6,324 nt of DNA from Rhodospirillaceae bacterium (GCA_003452275.1 DMIT01000101.1:1229-7552); one strand, 5' to 3'; shown: positions 1-5,894, counted from the first letter of the stretch. Notes: generated by a model from the letters alone, not told the origin. Translations and numbers: made by a program.

Positions 1-459
1 CCGTCCTTTGATCTGGTCGGATATGATGGCGGCGCGGCGATTGCGGTCATTCTGGGCAGCCAGCGCGCCGATATTCAGTCAATCCGCACCGTTGCCGGAA
101 ATCTTGATCCGGCGACCATTGCCAATCTGAATAAAAAAGCGCCGCAAGCAGACTCTCTCAATCCGCTGGATTTCGCGGCAGGCATTGCCAATATCCCCCA
201 GCGCCATTTTATCGGCAAACTGGATACCACCACCCCGCCCGCCGTTTATAACAGCTTTGCCCAAGCCGTGGGCCAAGGGCAATGTCTCAACGTATCGCTG
301 GTTGACAATGCCGACCATCAGTCAGGATGGGCCGAGCAATGGAAAGTCCTGAAATCCATTCCGATTGACTGCGCCCAGCCGCTTGAGCCGCAACCGATCC
401 TGTTCGACCCGACACCTCTGGATGGCGACAAATACCATATTCAGAAGAAATCCAGATAG
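1..459 (+). CDS. Alpha/beta-hydrolase-like protein, C-terminal 152 residues (5' end outside window)
   Basis: The reading frame is open from base 1 to a TAG at 457-459, so only the C-terminal part is seen. The visible part looks like the catalytic core of an alpha/beta hydrolase. A nucleophile elbow G-Y-D-G-G lies at visible residues 7-11, followed by a helix and a strand ending in AGNLD (32-36). A PQRHF-IG-LD segment at 66-75 would carry the catalytic acid (D75), and DH followed by GW (105-110) would carry the catalytic His (H106). The elbow position that is usually Ser holds Asp (D9, codon 25-27). Asp nucleophiles are known in haloalkane dehalogenases and epoxide hydrolases, but the rest does not resemble those families closely, so the substrate is unknown. 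The first part of the protein, including any signal peptide, is missing. A terminator follows 45 bases downstream. The fold is fairly sure; the reaction is not. Confidence 0.7.
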   Translation, partial: PSFDLVGYDGGAAIAVILGSQRADIQSIRTVAGNLDPATIANLNKKAPQADSLNPLDFAAGIANIPQRHFIGKLDTTTPPAVYNSFAQAVGQGQCLNVSLVDNADHQSGWAEQWKVLKSIPIDCAQPLEPQPILFDPTPLDGDKYHIQKKSR

Positions 460-504
460 GCTTCACCAGAGAATCCTTTCATTTCATTTGTAAAAACACG
501 TCTC

Positions 505-543
505 AAGCCTCCTTTCTGTTTACAGATTGGAGGTTTTTGTTTA
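505..543 (+). terminator. Rho-independent terminator after the hydrolase gene
   Basis: The arms AAGCCTCC (505-512) and GGAGGTTT (529-536) pair over 8 bp with one G-U. A small inner stem CTGT/ACAG (515-524 region) lies in the loop. The stem runs into a T-rich tail (534-542, broken by one G). It separates the hydrolase gene from glyS. Confidence 0.75.
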
Positions 544-545
544 CT

Positions 546-572
546 TATAAGGGGTTATCAATTCAAAAAGGG
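546..572 (+). promoter_or_regulatory. Candidate -10 box and ribosome-binding site for glyS
   Basis: TATAAG at 546-551 matches the sigma-70 -10 consensus at 5 of 6 bases. No convincing -35 sits 16-18 bases upstream, because that stretch lies inside the terminator hairpin. AAAAAGGG at 565-572 is the only purine-rich ribosome-binding site before the ATG at 584; its gap of 11 bases is rather long. The promoter part is weak, while the ribosome-binding site is more believable. Confidence 0.35.
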
Positions 573-583
573 TTTAATCAACA

Positions 584-2128
584 ATGTCCCAATCTGCTGC
601 CGCTTCCCCCTCTGCTCCCGCTCCTGTCAAAGATATGAAGGAAATTGTCGCCCTGTGCAAACGCCGCGGCTTTATCTTTCAGGCATCCGATATTTACGGC
701 GGGATTAACGGATTCTGGGATTACGGCCCATTGGGAACCGAGGTCAAAAACAATATTCGTGACCTGTGGTGGAATGCCATGGTCAAATGTCCACCGATCG
801 GGCCGGACGGAAACCCGGTGCGCATCGTGGGACTGGATAGCGCGATCATTCAAAACCCTGAAGTCTGGGTTGCCTCCGGCCATGTCGGCGGATTTGCCGA
901 CCCGATGACCGATTGCCGCGAAACCAAAAAACGCTACCGCGCCGACCATCTGGTGGTGTTCATTGCAAAAGACGGTTCGCTGCCATGGTTGTCCGTTCAG
1001 GCGGGCGATGACCAACTGGATTTACTGGCGGCCCGCATCAAGAAATTTGCCAAAGGCAAAGCGGTGACGGATTATGAGGCTACCCCGTTCGATAAAATCG
1101 CGGTGGCCGACATTCAAAACATTGTCGCCCCCGAAGCATCAAAAGCCGGCTCCCTGACCGAAGCCAAAGCCTTTAACCTGTTGTTCGAAACCCATACCGG
1201 CCCTATTCAATCCGATGAAAACAAGGCCTATCTACGCGGCGAGACGGCGCAAGGGATTTTCATCAATTATAAAAACATCCTCGATTCGTCCCGCGTCCGT
1301 GTGCCGTTCGGGATTGCGCAAATCGGCAAAGCCTTCCGCAACGAAGTCAATCCGCGCAATTTCATCTTCCGTTCCCGTGAATTCGAACAAATGGAAATGG
1401 AATGGTTCTGCCATCCTGATGATGCCGATATGTGGTTCGATTTCTGGATGGAAGAGCGCAAAAAATGGTGGAATTCCATCGGCGTTGGTGGCGAAGACAT
1501 TATCTTCCGCAAACATGAAGCCGATGAACTGGTCTTTTATTCCAAGAAAACATTCGACGTGGAATATCGCTTCCCGTTCACTGCCCCCAGCTATGGCGAG
1601 CTGGAAGGCATTGCATACCGTACCAATTACGATCTGGGCCAGCACGAGAAATTCTCGGGCACCAAAATGGAATATATGGACCCGATGGACAACACAAAAC
1701 GCTATGTGCCGCACGTCATCGAACCCGCCGCCGGCCTGACCCGTGGCGTTCTGGCCGTGTTGTGCGAAGCCTATACCGTCGACCCCAACCGTCCGGCGGG
1801 CATGTACATGAATTTCCACCCCAATGTTGCCCCGATCAAGGCCGCTATCCTGCCATTGACCGAAAAAGACGGGCAACCGGAAATCGCACAAAAGCTCTAT
1901 ATGGACTTGCGTCAGGACTTTATGGTCGAACTGGACGTCAAACAGAATATTGGTAAACGATACGCCCGTCAGGATGAAATCGGCACCCCGTTCTGCTTTA
2001 CCGTCGATACCGAATCCGCATCCGACCACAGCGTCACTGTCCGCCATCGCAATACGATGAAGCAGGAACGCGTCGCCATCGACAATGTCAAAAGCTATTT
2101 ACGCGAAAACATGGCAAAAATGGTTTAG
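584..2128 (+). CDS. glyS: Glycyl-tRNA synthetase, single-chain (alpha2, eukaryote/archaeal-like) type
   Basis: This cytoplasmic class II aminoacyl-tRNA synthetase attaches glycine to tRNA-Gly (EC 6.1.1.14). At 514 residues it has the usual length of bacterial homodimeric GlyRS. Visible landmarks in order are: the N-terminal FWDYGPLG (44-51); the ASGHVGGFADPM segment (97-108) with RADHL (119-123); RGETAQGIF (218-226); class II motif 2 with FRNE (251-254) and the following R-E-F-E-Q-M-E (265-271); ELEGIAYRTNYDL (339-351); class II motif 3 EPAAGLTR (380-387); and a C-terminal HGTP-type anticodon-binding domain from about 415, containing RYARQDEIGTPF (459-470) and a VRHR motif (486-489). No separate alpha or beta subunit gene is present or needed. 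The gene appears to be transcribed alone or with terC downstream (105-base gap). The start was chosen because it is the only ATG before the conserved N-terminus with a purine-rich site upstream. It is intact. Confidence 0.97.
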   Translation: MSQSAAASPSAPAPVKDMKEIVALCKRRGFIFQASDIYGGINGFWDYGPLGTEVKNNIRDLWWNAMVKCPPIGPDGNPVRIVGLDSAIIQNPEVWVASGHVGGFADPMTDCRETKKRYRADHLVVFIAKDGSLPWLSVQAGDDQLDLLAARIKKFAKGKAVTDYEATPFDKIAVADIQNIVAPEASKAGSLTEAKAFNLLFETHTGPIQSDENKAYLRGETAQGIFINYKNILDSSRVRVPFGIAQIGKAFRNEVNPRNFIFRSREFEQMEMEWFCHPDDADMWFDFWMEERKKWWNSIGVGGEDIIFRKHEADELVFYSKKTFDVEYRFPFTAPSYGELEGIAYRTNYDLGQHEKFSGTKMEYMDPMDNTKRYVPHVIEPAAGLTRGVLAVLCEAYTVDPNRPAGMYMNFHPNVAPIKAAILPLTEKDGQPEIAQKLYMDLRQDFMVELDVKQNIGKRYARQDEIGTPFCFTVDTESASDHSVTVRHRNTMKQERVAIDNVKSYLRENMAKMV

Positions 2129-2153
2129 GCCAGTCCTGAACGCGAAAATTCCA

Positions 2154-2189
2154 TTGACACCATGCAGCATTGTTGTAAATTTGCAACAA
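2154..2189 (+). promoter_or_regulatory. Candidate terC promoter with overlapping inverted repeat
   Basis: TTGACA at 2154-2159 is a perfect sigma-70 -35 box. Sixteen bases later comes TAAATT (2176-2181), which matches the -10 consensus at 4 of 6 bases. An inverted repeat TTGTTG/CAACAA (2170-2175 and 2184-2189) brackets the proposed -10. It could be an operator or chance, and it has no T-run, so it is not a terminator. A leader of about 45 bases would follow to the terC ATG. Confidence 0.4.
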
Positions 2190-2233
2190 GCCGCAAGGGC
2201 CGTGATTCTAACATGATAAAGAGATTTTAATAA

Positions 2234-3250
2234 ATGCTGACCGATCCTTTTGGCCCTAATTTCCTGTACGATGCTTTTCTGGGGACGCCGATATGGTTCT
2301 GGTTGTCCTTTCTGGGCATCGTTCTGGCCCTGCTCGTCTTCGACCTTGGTGTCCTGAATAAAAAAGACCATGAAATCGGCGTCAAGGAAAGCCTCAAGCT
2401 CTCTGCCTTTTATATCACGGTCGGCGTCCTCTTCGGCGGCTGGGTCTGGATGGAACGCGGCAGCGAACTGGGAATGCTTTATTATACCGGTTTCGTGGTT
2501 GAAAAGACGCTGGCTCTCGACAATATCTTTGTGATCGCCATGATCTTTTCATTCATGGGCATCCCGCGTTTGTACCAGCACCGCGTCCTGTTCTGGGGGA
2601 TATTGGGCGTCATCCTGCTGCGCGGGATCATGATCGGCGTTGGCGCGGCCTTGGTTAAGGAATTTCATGAAATCCTTTATTTATTCGCGGCTTTCCTGAT
2701 TATCACCGGTATCAAGATGCTCTTCTCATCCGGCGATGACGAAGAAGAAGGCGATTTCAGCAACAACCCGATTTTGAAATTCTTCAAAAAATATTTCAGA
2801 ACCACCGACAAAATCCACGGTCACGATTTTTTCACCCGCTTGAAAGACCCGAAGACCAATAAAATGGCGACCTATGTCACCCCGCTTTTCATCGCTCTGA
2901 TTATGATCGAATTTGCGGATGTCATTTTTGCGGTCGATTCCGTCCCTGCCATTTTCGCCCTGACCACCGATACGTTTATTATCTATACCAGTAACGTCTT
3001 TGCGATCCTTGGTCTGCGTGCGCTATATTTCGCGCTGGCCGCGATGATGGCACGCTTTGCGTATCTGAAATACGCGTTGGCGATCCTGCTGATTTTCATC
3101 GGATCAAAAATCTTCATCGCTGATTTCCTGATGCCCGAGGATTCGAAATTCCCGCCATTACTTTCTTTAGGAATCACCTTCGTGATCCTTGCAAGCGGCA
3201 TGTTCTATTCCTTGTGGAAGACACGCGGCACAGAGATCGAGAAGAAATAA
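2234..3250 (+). CDS. TerC/Alx-family integral membrane protein
   Basis: This 338-residue polytopic inner-membrane protein of the TerC family is closest in pattern to the Alx-type branch. Members are linked to tellurite resistance, pH response and, in recent work, manganese export; the substrate here is not shown by the sequence. I see about eight or nine hydrophobic segments, near residues 20-38, 56-74, 92-108, 117-139, 146-163, 213-233, 251-270, 278-297 and 309-326. The two family signatures are present: EKTLALDN (90-97), and EFADVIFAVDSVPAIFALT (226-244) with intramembrane acidic residues D229 and D235. TSNVFAILGLRALYF (252-266) is also typical. An acidic loop (DDEEE, 168-172) and a basic stretch (182-194) lie in the central cytoplasmic or periplasmic loop. 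AAAGAGA at 2218-2224 is the likely ribosome-binding site, 9 bases before the ATG. The gene stands between glyS and a convergent gene; no tellurite gene cluster surrounds it, which favours a housekeeping metal or pH role. Confidence 0.93.
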   Translation: MLTDPFGPNFLYDAFLGTPIWFWLSFLGIVLALLVFDLGVLNKKDHEIGVKESLKLSAFYITVGVLFGGWVWMERGSELGMLYYTGFVVEKTLALDNIFVIAMIFSFMGIPRLYQHRVLFWGILGVILLRGIMIGVGAALVKEFHEILYLFAAFLIITGIKMLFSSGDDEEEGDFSNNPILKFFKKYFRTTDKIHGHDFFTRLKDPKTNKMATYVTPLFIALIMIEFADVIFAVDSVPAIFALTTDTFIIYTSNVFAILGLRALYFALAAMMARFAYLKYALAILLIFIGSKIFIADFLMPEDSKFPPLLSLGITFVILASGMFYSLWKTRGTEIEKK

Positions 3251-3256
3251 CGCCCC

Positions 3257-3293
3257 AAAGAAAAACCCCGCCTTTGACGGAGGGGAGAAGTTT
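3257..3293 (-). terminator. Second minus-strand terminator (distal) in the terC/FliL-family convergent gap
   Basis: CCCC-G-CC (3266-3272) pairs with GG-A-GGGG (3279-3285), with one mismatch and a six-base loop. Read on the minus strand, the stem is followed directly by TTTTTCTTT (3265-3257), a good U-tract. Read on the plus strand it is followed by AGAAGTTT, a poor one. Outer arms GCCC (3252-3255) and GGGC (3295-3298) can extend the structure. It may still slow transcription leaving terC. Confidence 0.6.
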
Positions 3294-3314
3294 AGGGCTC
3301 ACTACTAAAACTCG

Positions 3315-3344
3315 AAAAAAAAGGAAGGCTCTTTTAAGCCTTCC
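3315..3344 (-). terminator. Rho-independent terminator of the FliL-family gene, overlapping its stop codon
   Basis: GGAAGGCT (3323-3330) and AGCCTTCC (3337-3344) form a perfect 8-bp stem with a six-base loop. On the minus strand the stem is followed by eight T (3322-3315). The upstream arm is the last coding codons of the gene, and its TAA stop (3334-3336) sits in the loop. Confidence 0.88.
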
Positions 3345-3828
3345 GTTGCTGGACAGCCTGCAACAACACGTCACGCACACTGTCATTTCCTAAAACTTTT
3401 TGGGTCACCGCATTCAGGCGTTTCTTGACGGTATTCACTTCAACAACACCGTTCGATGTCAGGGCCGCCGCAGAACCCAGCGCGCCGTACATATCCTGAA
3501 TATAGGCATCTTTCAAACGCGGGGTGAATTTCTCGATTTCTTTTGCCTTCTCGGCATCTTCTACTTCCAGCGTAATAGAAATATTGACGATCTGAACCAC
3601 GCCGTTTTTATTGACCACTGGAAGAGTCAAAGGGTCCATCTTGACGAACGCCACTTTGGCATCGGTTTCTTTTTTAGAGGCAGCCGTTTCAGCTTCCGAC
3701 TTATCCTTTGCCGCATGTTTCGGATCAATTGACGCCTCGGCCGACTTACCGCCAAAGAAGGTAAACGCCGCAAATCCGCCTCCGCCTAACAGAAGCAGTG
3801 CCACAACAATGAGGATTATTTTTTTCAT
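3334..3828 (-). CDS. FliL-family membrane-anchored protein
   Basis: This 164-residue protein resembles the flagellar basal-body-associated FliL family, which are single-pass inner-membrane proteins whose periplasmic domain surrounds the stator in flagellated bacteria. Residues 1-25 are a positively charged start followed by a hydrophobic helix (4-25, Gly-rich at 15-18). A charged Ala/Lys/Glu/Asp linker covers about 28-58. The FliL-like domain runs from about 60 to 162: F-V-K-M-D-P-L-T-L-P (61-70), then an IVNISITLEVED strand (80-91), and a helix with TPRLKDAYIQDMYG (102-115), which matches the family's P-x-I-R-D pattern. No other flagellar gene is visible, so the protein may act outside the flagellum. 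AAGGG at 3836-3840 lies 7 bases before the ATG. I could not identify a clear promoter. The family is likely; calling it the flagellar FliL itself is not justified. Confidence 0.72.
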   Translation of the reverse strand: MKKIILIVVALLLLGGGGFAAFTFFGGKSAEASIDPKHAAKDKSEAETAASKKETDAKVAFVKMDPLTLPVVNKNGVVQIVNISITLEVEDAEKAKEIEKFTPRLKDAYIQDMYGALGSAAALTSNGVVEVNTVKKRLNAVTQKVLGNDSVRDVLLQAVQQRKA

Positions 3829-3863
3829 TTGAAGGCCCTTATTTTCCCGATTGATAAATTTTT

Positions 3864-3887
3864 TGGGGGGCTTCTGCCCTATTTTTT
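3864..3887 (+). other. Short hairpin with T-run in the gap between nusB and the FliL-family gene
   Basis: GGGC (3868-3871) and GCCC (3876-3879) form a 4-bp stem, 5 bp with a G-T pair, with loop TTCT. On the plus strand it is followed by TATTTTTT. No plus-strand gene lies upstream, so it may be a weak antisense terminator, or simply a leader hairpin of the minus-strand gene. Confidence 0.25.
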
Positions 3888-3940
3888 ATCTTCTATATCT
3901 TCAGGATAACAGGGAGAATCTTAATGCGCGGTAACAATTC

Positions 3941-3978
3941 CATAAAATTTTATGATAAATGTTGCAATGCCGAGCATT
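3941..3978 (-). other. Palindrome and small hairpin just downstream of nusB
   Basis: Directly after the nusB stop codon, read on the minus strand, AATGC/GCATT (3974-3978 and 3966-3970) forms a 5-bp hairpin with a three-base loop. Beyond it lies the perfect 14-base palindrome CATAAAATTTTATG (3941-3954). Neither has a proper U-tract. They could protect the 3' end of the mRNA or be a protein-binding site for the FliL-family promoter region. The remaining gap to 3829 shows no clear gene or promoter. Confidence 0.3.
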
Positions 3979-4446
3979 CTAGGCCGCAGCGCGCAATTCC
4001 TTGGCCAGAGCATCCAGAATGGCATTCACCAGTTTAGGCTCGGCAAATTCAAAGAAACTGGCTGTGATATTGATATAATCGGTAATAATGATCGGGGCAT
4101 CAATATCATGGTGCGCCATCAATTCATAAGTACCGCAAATCAGGATAGAGGTCAGCAAAGGCTCCAAGGCATTGGGTAGTTTCAAACGCGGCTGGATGAT
4201 TTGTTGCAAATCCCCCCATCGTTCTGTGACCCCTGCCAGAATACTGCGGAACAAGGGTTGATCCGGCGCAATCATCTGTCCGGCATCGCCGATATCTTCC
4301 AGATGCATCCCGACGCGGTAGGTGATAAATTCATCATGCAGTTTCGAGGGCGGTTCTTTGTTCTGGATCGCCTGATAAACGGCCTGAACAGCAAATAAAC
4401 GGGCCGCAGTTTTACGGGCTTTGAGGGAACCTCTGGCGGTTGACAT
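3979..4446 (-). CDS. nusB: Transcription antitermination factor NusB
   Basis: This 155-residue, all-helical cytoplasmic RNA-binding protein is the usual length for NusB. With NusE (ribosomal protein S10) it binds boxA RNA in rRNA leaders to suppress termination. Family features seen are the N-terminal Arg/Lys-rich helix RKTAARLFAVQAVYQ (11-25), a central ILICGTYELM helix (101-110), and the C-terminal D-x-P-I-I-I-T-D-Y-I segment (116-125) followed by PKLVNAILDALAKEL (137-151), which corresponds to the VNxxLD signature. It lies 2 bases behind the ribH stop codon. Its strong ribosome-binding site GGAGGAG (4454-4460) is formed by the last codons of ribH, so the two are very likely co-transcribed and translationally coupled. 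The ribH-nusB order is common in Proteobacteria. Confidence 0.95.
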   Translation of the reverse strand: MSTARGSLKARKTAARLFAVQAVYQAIQNKEPPSKLHDEFITYRVGMHLEDIGDAGQMIAPDQPLFRSILAGVTERWGDLQQIIQPRLKLPNALEPLLTSILICGTYELMAHHDIDAPIIITDYINITASFFEFAEPKLVNAILDALAKELRAAA

Positions 4447-4448
4447 GT

Positions 4449-4940
4449 CTATACTCCTCCGCAGGCTTGTTTCAGGGCCAACATGGACAGGGCCGCAATC
4501 GCCGCCCCGCCACCTTTGTTCTGGCGGGTTTTATCCGCGCGGTCCACGGCCTGTTCGATATTTTCGACGGTCAGGATGCCGTTGCCGACAGACAGGTTAT
4601 GTTTGATGGAAACATCCATGATGCCGCGCGCACTTTCATTGGACACGATTTCATAATGCGTGGTTTCCCCGCGAATAACACAGCCCACAACGACATAGGC
4701 GTCGAACGAACGGCCATTCTTGCGCTGGGCGCCATATTGCAAAGCGACGGGAATTTCCAAGGCACCGGGAACGGTAATTTTTTCATAGGTTGCACCGACT
4801 TTATCCAAAGCATCTGTCACACCGGCAATCATCATATCATTGATATCGTCATAAAAACGCGCCTCGAGAATGAGAATATGCGGCGGATTCAAAAACTGGA
4901 ATGCGCTGACGGCATGTTGGGTGTGACCGATGTTGACCAT
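4449..4940 (-). CDS. ribH: 6,7-dimethyl-8-ribityllumazine synthase (lumazine synthase)
   Basis: This enzyme is the penultimate step of riboflavin synthesis. It condenses 5-amino-6-(D-ribitylamino)uracil with 3,4-dihydroxy-2-butanone 4-phosphate (EC 2.5.1.78) and usually forms pentamers or 60-mers. The ATG start gives 163 residues. Signatures seen, in that numbering, are EARFYDDIND (about 26-35), PGALEIP (about 58-64), GCVIRGETTHYEIVSNESARGI (about 86-107; its His is the catalytic His of the family) and NGILTVENIEQAVDRA (about 119-134). A TTG two codons upstream (4946) would give 165 residues, but AAAGG at 4951-4955 is only 3 bases from that TTG and 9 from the ATG, so the ATG is preferred. No FMN riboswitch is visible in the 122-base gap upstream. 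It is followed immediately by nusB. Confidence 0.96.
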   Translation of the reverse strand: MVNIGHTQHAVSAFQFLNPPHILILEARFYDDINDMMIAGVTDALDKVGATYEKITVPGALEIPVALQYGAQRKNGRSFDAYVVVGCVIRGETTHYEIVSNESARGIMDVSIKHNLSVGNGILTVENIEQAVDRADKTRQNKGGGAAIAALSMLALKQACGGV

Positions 4941-4950
4941 GTGCAATAAC

Positions 4951-4977
4951 CTTTATGACAGTGAAACTCTTATTCTA
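4951..4977 (-). promoter_or_regulatory. ribH ribosome-binding site and candidate -10 box
   Basis: AAAGG (4951-4955 on the minus strand) is the ribosome-binding site that decides the ATG at 4940. TAGAAT (4972-4977) matches the -10 consensus at 5 of 6 bases and would give a leader of about 25 bases. No good -35 is present at the right distance, and the box touches the T-run of the upstream terminator. The promoter is therefore doubtful. Confidence 0.35.
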
Positions 4978-5010
4978 AAAAAGCCCCTGTTTGTACGAAA
5001 ACGAAGGCTT
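4977..5010 (-). terminator. Rho-independent terminator of the acetoacetate decarboxylase gene
   Basis: Read on the minus strand, AAGCCTT (5010-5004) pairs with GGGGCTT (4987-4981) with two G-U pairs. After one mismatch, GTTT (5002-4999) pairs with AAAC (4992-4989) around a six-base loop. A run of six T (4982-4977), the first two within the 3' arm, follows. It isolates the decarboxylase gene from ribH. Confidence 0.75.
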
Positions 5011-5038
5011 AAAGTCAAGAAAACTAAAACACCCCCCA

Positions 5039-5057
5039 TTGTCATTCCGGATGACAA
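5039..5057 (-). other. Hairpin 5 bases after the decarboxylase stop codon
   Basis: TTGTCAT (5057-5051 on the minus strand) and ATGACAA (5045-5039) form a perfect 7-bp stem with a five-base loop. It is followed by TGGGGGGTG rather than a T-run, so it is not a canonical terminator. The true terminator lies about 30 bases further on. It may stabilise the mRNA 3' end. Confidence 0.45.
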
Positions 5058-5062
5058 ACTGC

Positions 5063-5806
5063 CTATTTTAAATAGTCATGGACGACTTTACCCAAGCCCA
5101 GCGTCAAATCTGCCTTAAAATGGCTGGCGGAGACGATTTCAACCACCGGAAGGTCAGCGACATTGGCCAAGGCATGGGAAAAGAGTTGAAGCCCCGCAGG
5201 CCCGCTGTAAACCCATTTTAGATCAATATCTTCCAGATGATATTCCACCAATTCACAAATACGCGGCGTGCCGTCGACATGCGGAATAATTTTCAACAAA
5301 TAGTTAGGAGCTTTCATCGCGTCCAATGTATGCGCGGCATCTTCCTGTTTATGCTTATACCCCATGCTGGCGGTCGCAATGCGGACAGATCCACGATCCA
5401 ATGTTCCGACCAACGTATCTTTTTCAACACGCAAAGACGGTTCGGCATATTCTTTCGGGAAGCCCCATAATTCACGCCCGCCTGCAATCGGTGCGTCATC
5501 ATTCAAGAACATATTGTGACTGTAACTGCCCGCCTGCCCTTTGAATGTGACAGGTATCACCTGCCCTGATTCAGTATAATCACCAAACCCGGTTGAATCA
5601 GGCATGCGCATAAATTCATATTTCACCAACGGATTGTCCATATCCACCATCAACGGTTCCGGCACTGCCGCGCGTAATTTATACGGGTCAGTGCGATAGG
5701 TAATCACAAAATATTCCCGATTAAAAAACCGATACGGCCCCTTAGGATAAGCCGGATTGGTGATCGGCATCGCAAACGCATTTTTACGGACTTCATTTTC
5801 GTTCAT
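5063..5806 (-). CDS. adc: Acetoacetate decarboxylase
   Basis: This cytoplasmic enzyme decarboxylates acetoacetate to acetone and CO2 through a Schiff base on a lysine (EC 4.1.1.4). At 247 residues it is close to the about 244 of the clostridial enzyme, which it resembles along its whole length. Shared blocks include [13 protein letters not shown] (21-33), [11 protein letters not shown] (76-86), [11 protein letters not shown] (109-119), LVGTLDRG (132-139), MGYKHK (148-153), [19 protein letters not shown] (168-186) and [11 protein letters not shown] (219-229). From recalled family knowledge, R30, E79 and K118 correspond to the active-site Arg, Glu and Schiff-base Lys (R29, E76, K115 in Clostridium acetobutylicum). 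The next residue, Lys in that enzyme, is Glu here (E119). An ATG nine codons upstream (5833) is possible, but AAGGA (5814-5818) lies 7 bases before the ATG at 5806, and the promoter -10 overlaps the upstream ATG. The gene appears to be a single-gene unit; no CoA-transferase or hydroxybutyrate gene adjoins it. Confidence 0.93.
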   Translation of the reverse strand: MNENEVRKNAFAMPITNPAYPKGPYRFFNREYFVITYRTDPYKLRAAVPEPLMVDMDNPLVKYEFMRMPDSTGFGDYTESGQVIPVTFKGQAGSYSHNMFLNDDAPIAGGRELWGFPKEYAEPSLRVEKDTLVGTLDRGSVRIATASMGYKHKQEDAAHTLDAMKAPNYLLKIIPHVDGTPRICELVEYHLEDIDLKWVYSGPAGLQLFSHALANVADLPVVEIVSASHFKADLTLGLGKVVHDYLK

Positions 5807-5831
5807 GGCAGTTTCCTTTTTGATCAACGTC

Positions 5832-5860
5832 ATTCAACGCCTACAGCCTAGCAGAGTCAA
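5832..5860 (-). promoter_or_regulatory. Candidate sigma-70 promoter of the decarboxylase gene
   Basis: On the minus strand, TTGACT (5860-5855; 5 of 6 bases of the -35) is followed after exactly 17 bases by TTGAAT (5837-5832; 4 of 6 of the -10). Transcription would start near 5825, giving a leader of under 20 bases with AAGGA in it. This excludes the ATG at 5833 as a start for this transcript. Confidence 0.45.
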
Positions 5861-5894
5861 TATGGAGCAATTCAGATCAATAATTTAAATAAAG

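Noticed and set aside
460..583. T-box leader upstream of the glycyl-tRNA synthetase gene
   Set aside because: The gap is only 124 bases, lacks the conserved T-box core, and its hairpin is placed as the terminator of the preceding gene.
578..1015. 145-codon minus-strand frame opposite the start of glyS
   Set aside because: Antisense shadow of GlyRS with no family motifs.
1232..2047. Long open frame (271 codons) on the minus strand opposite glyS
   Set aside because: It lies wholly inside the strongly conserved GlyRS gene, has no recognisable protein features, and is explained by codon bias on the other strand.
2129..2233. yybP-ykoY (manganese/pH) riboswitch upstream of the Alx-type terC
   Set aside because: Known for some relatives, but the conserved GGGGAGTA-like core and paired loops are not visible in this 105-base leader.
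3902..3914. Partial match to the I-SceI homing endonuclease recognition site
   Set aside because: Only an 11-base core (GGATAACAGGG) is shared, no intron or endonuclease gene is nearby, and chance is the simplest explanation.
4440..4949. 169-codon plus-strand frame opposite ribH
   Set aside because: Mirror of the well-supported ribH frame; no ribosome-binding site or motifs of its own.
4941..5062. FMN riboswitch upstream of ribH
   Set aside because: The conserved RFN element blocks are absent, and most of the gap is taken by the decarboxylase terminator and hairpin.
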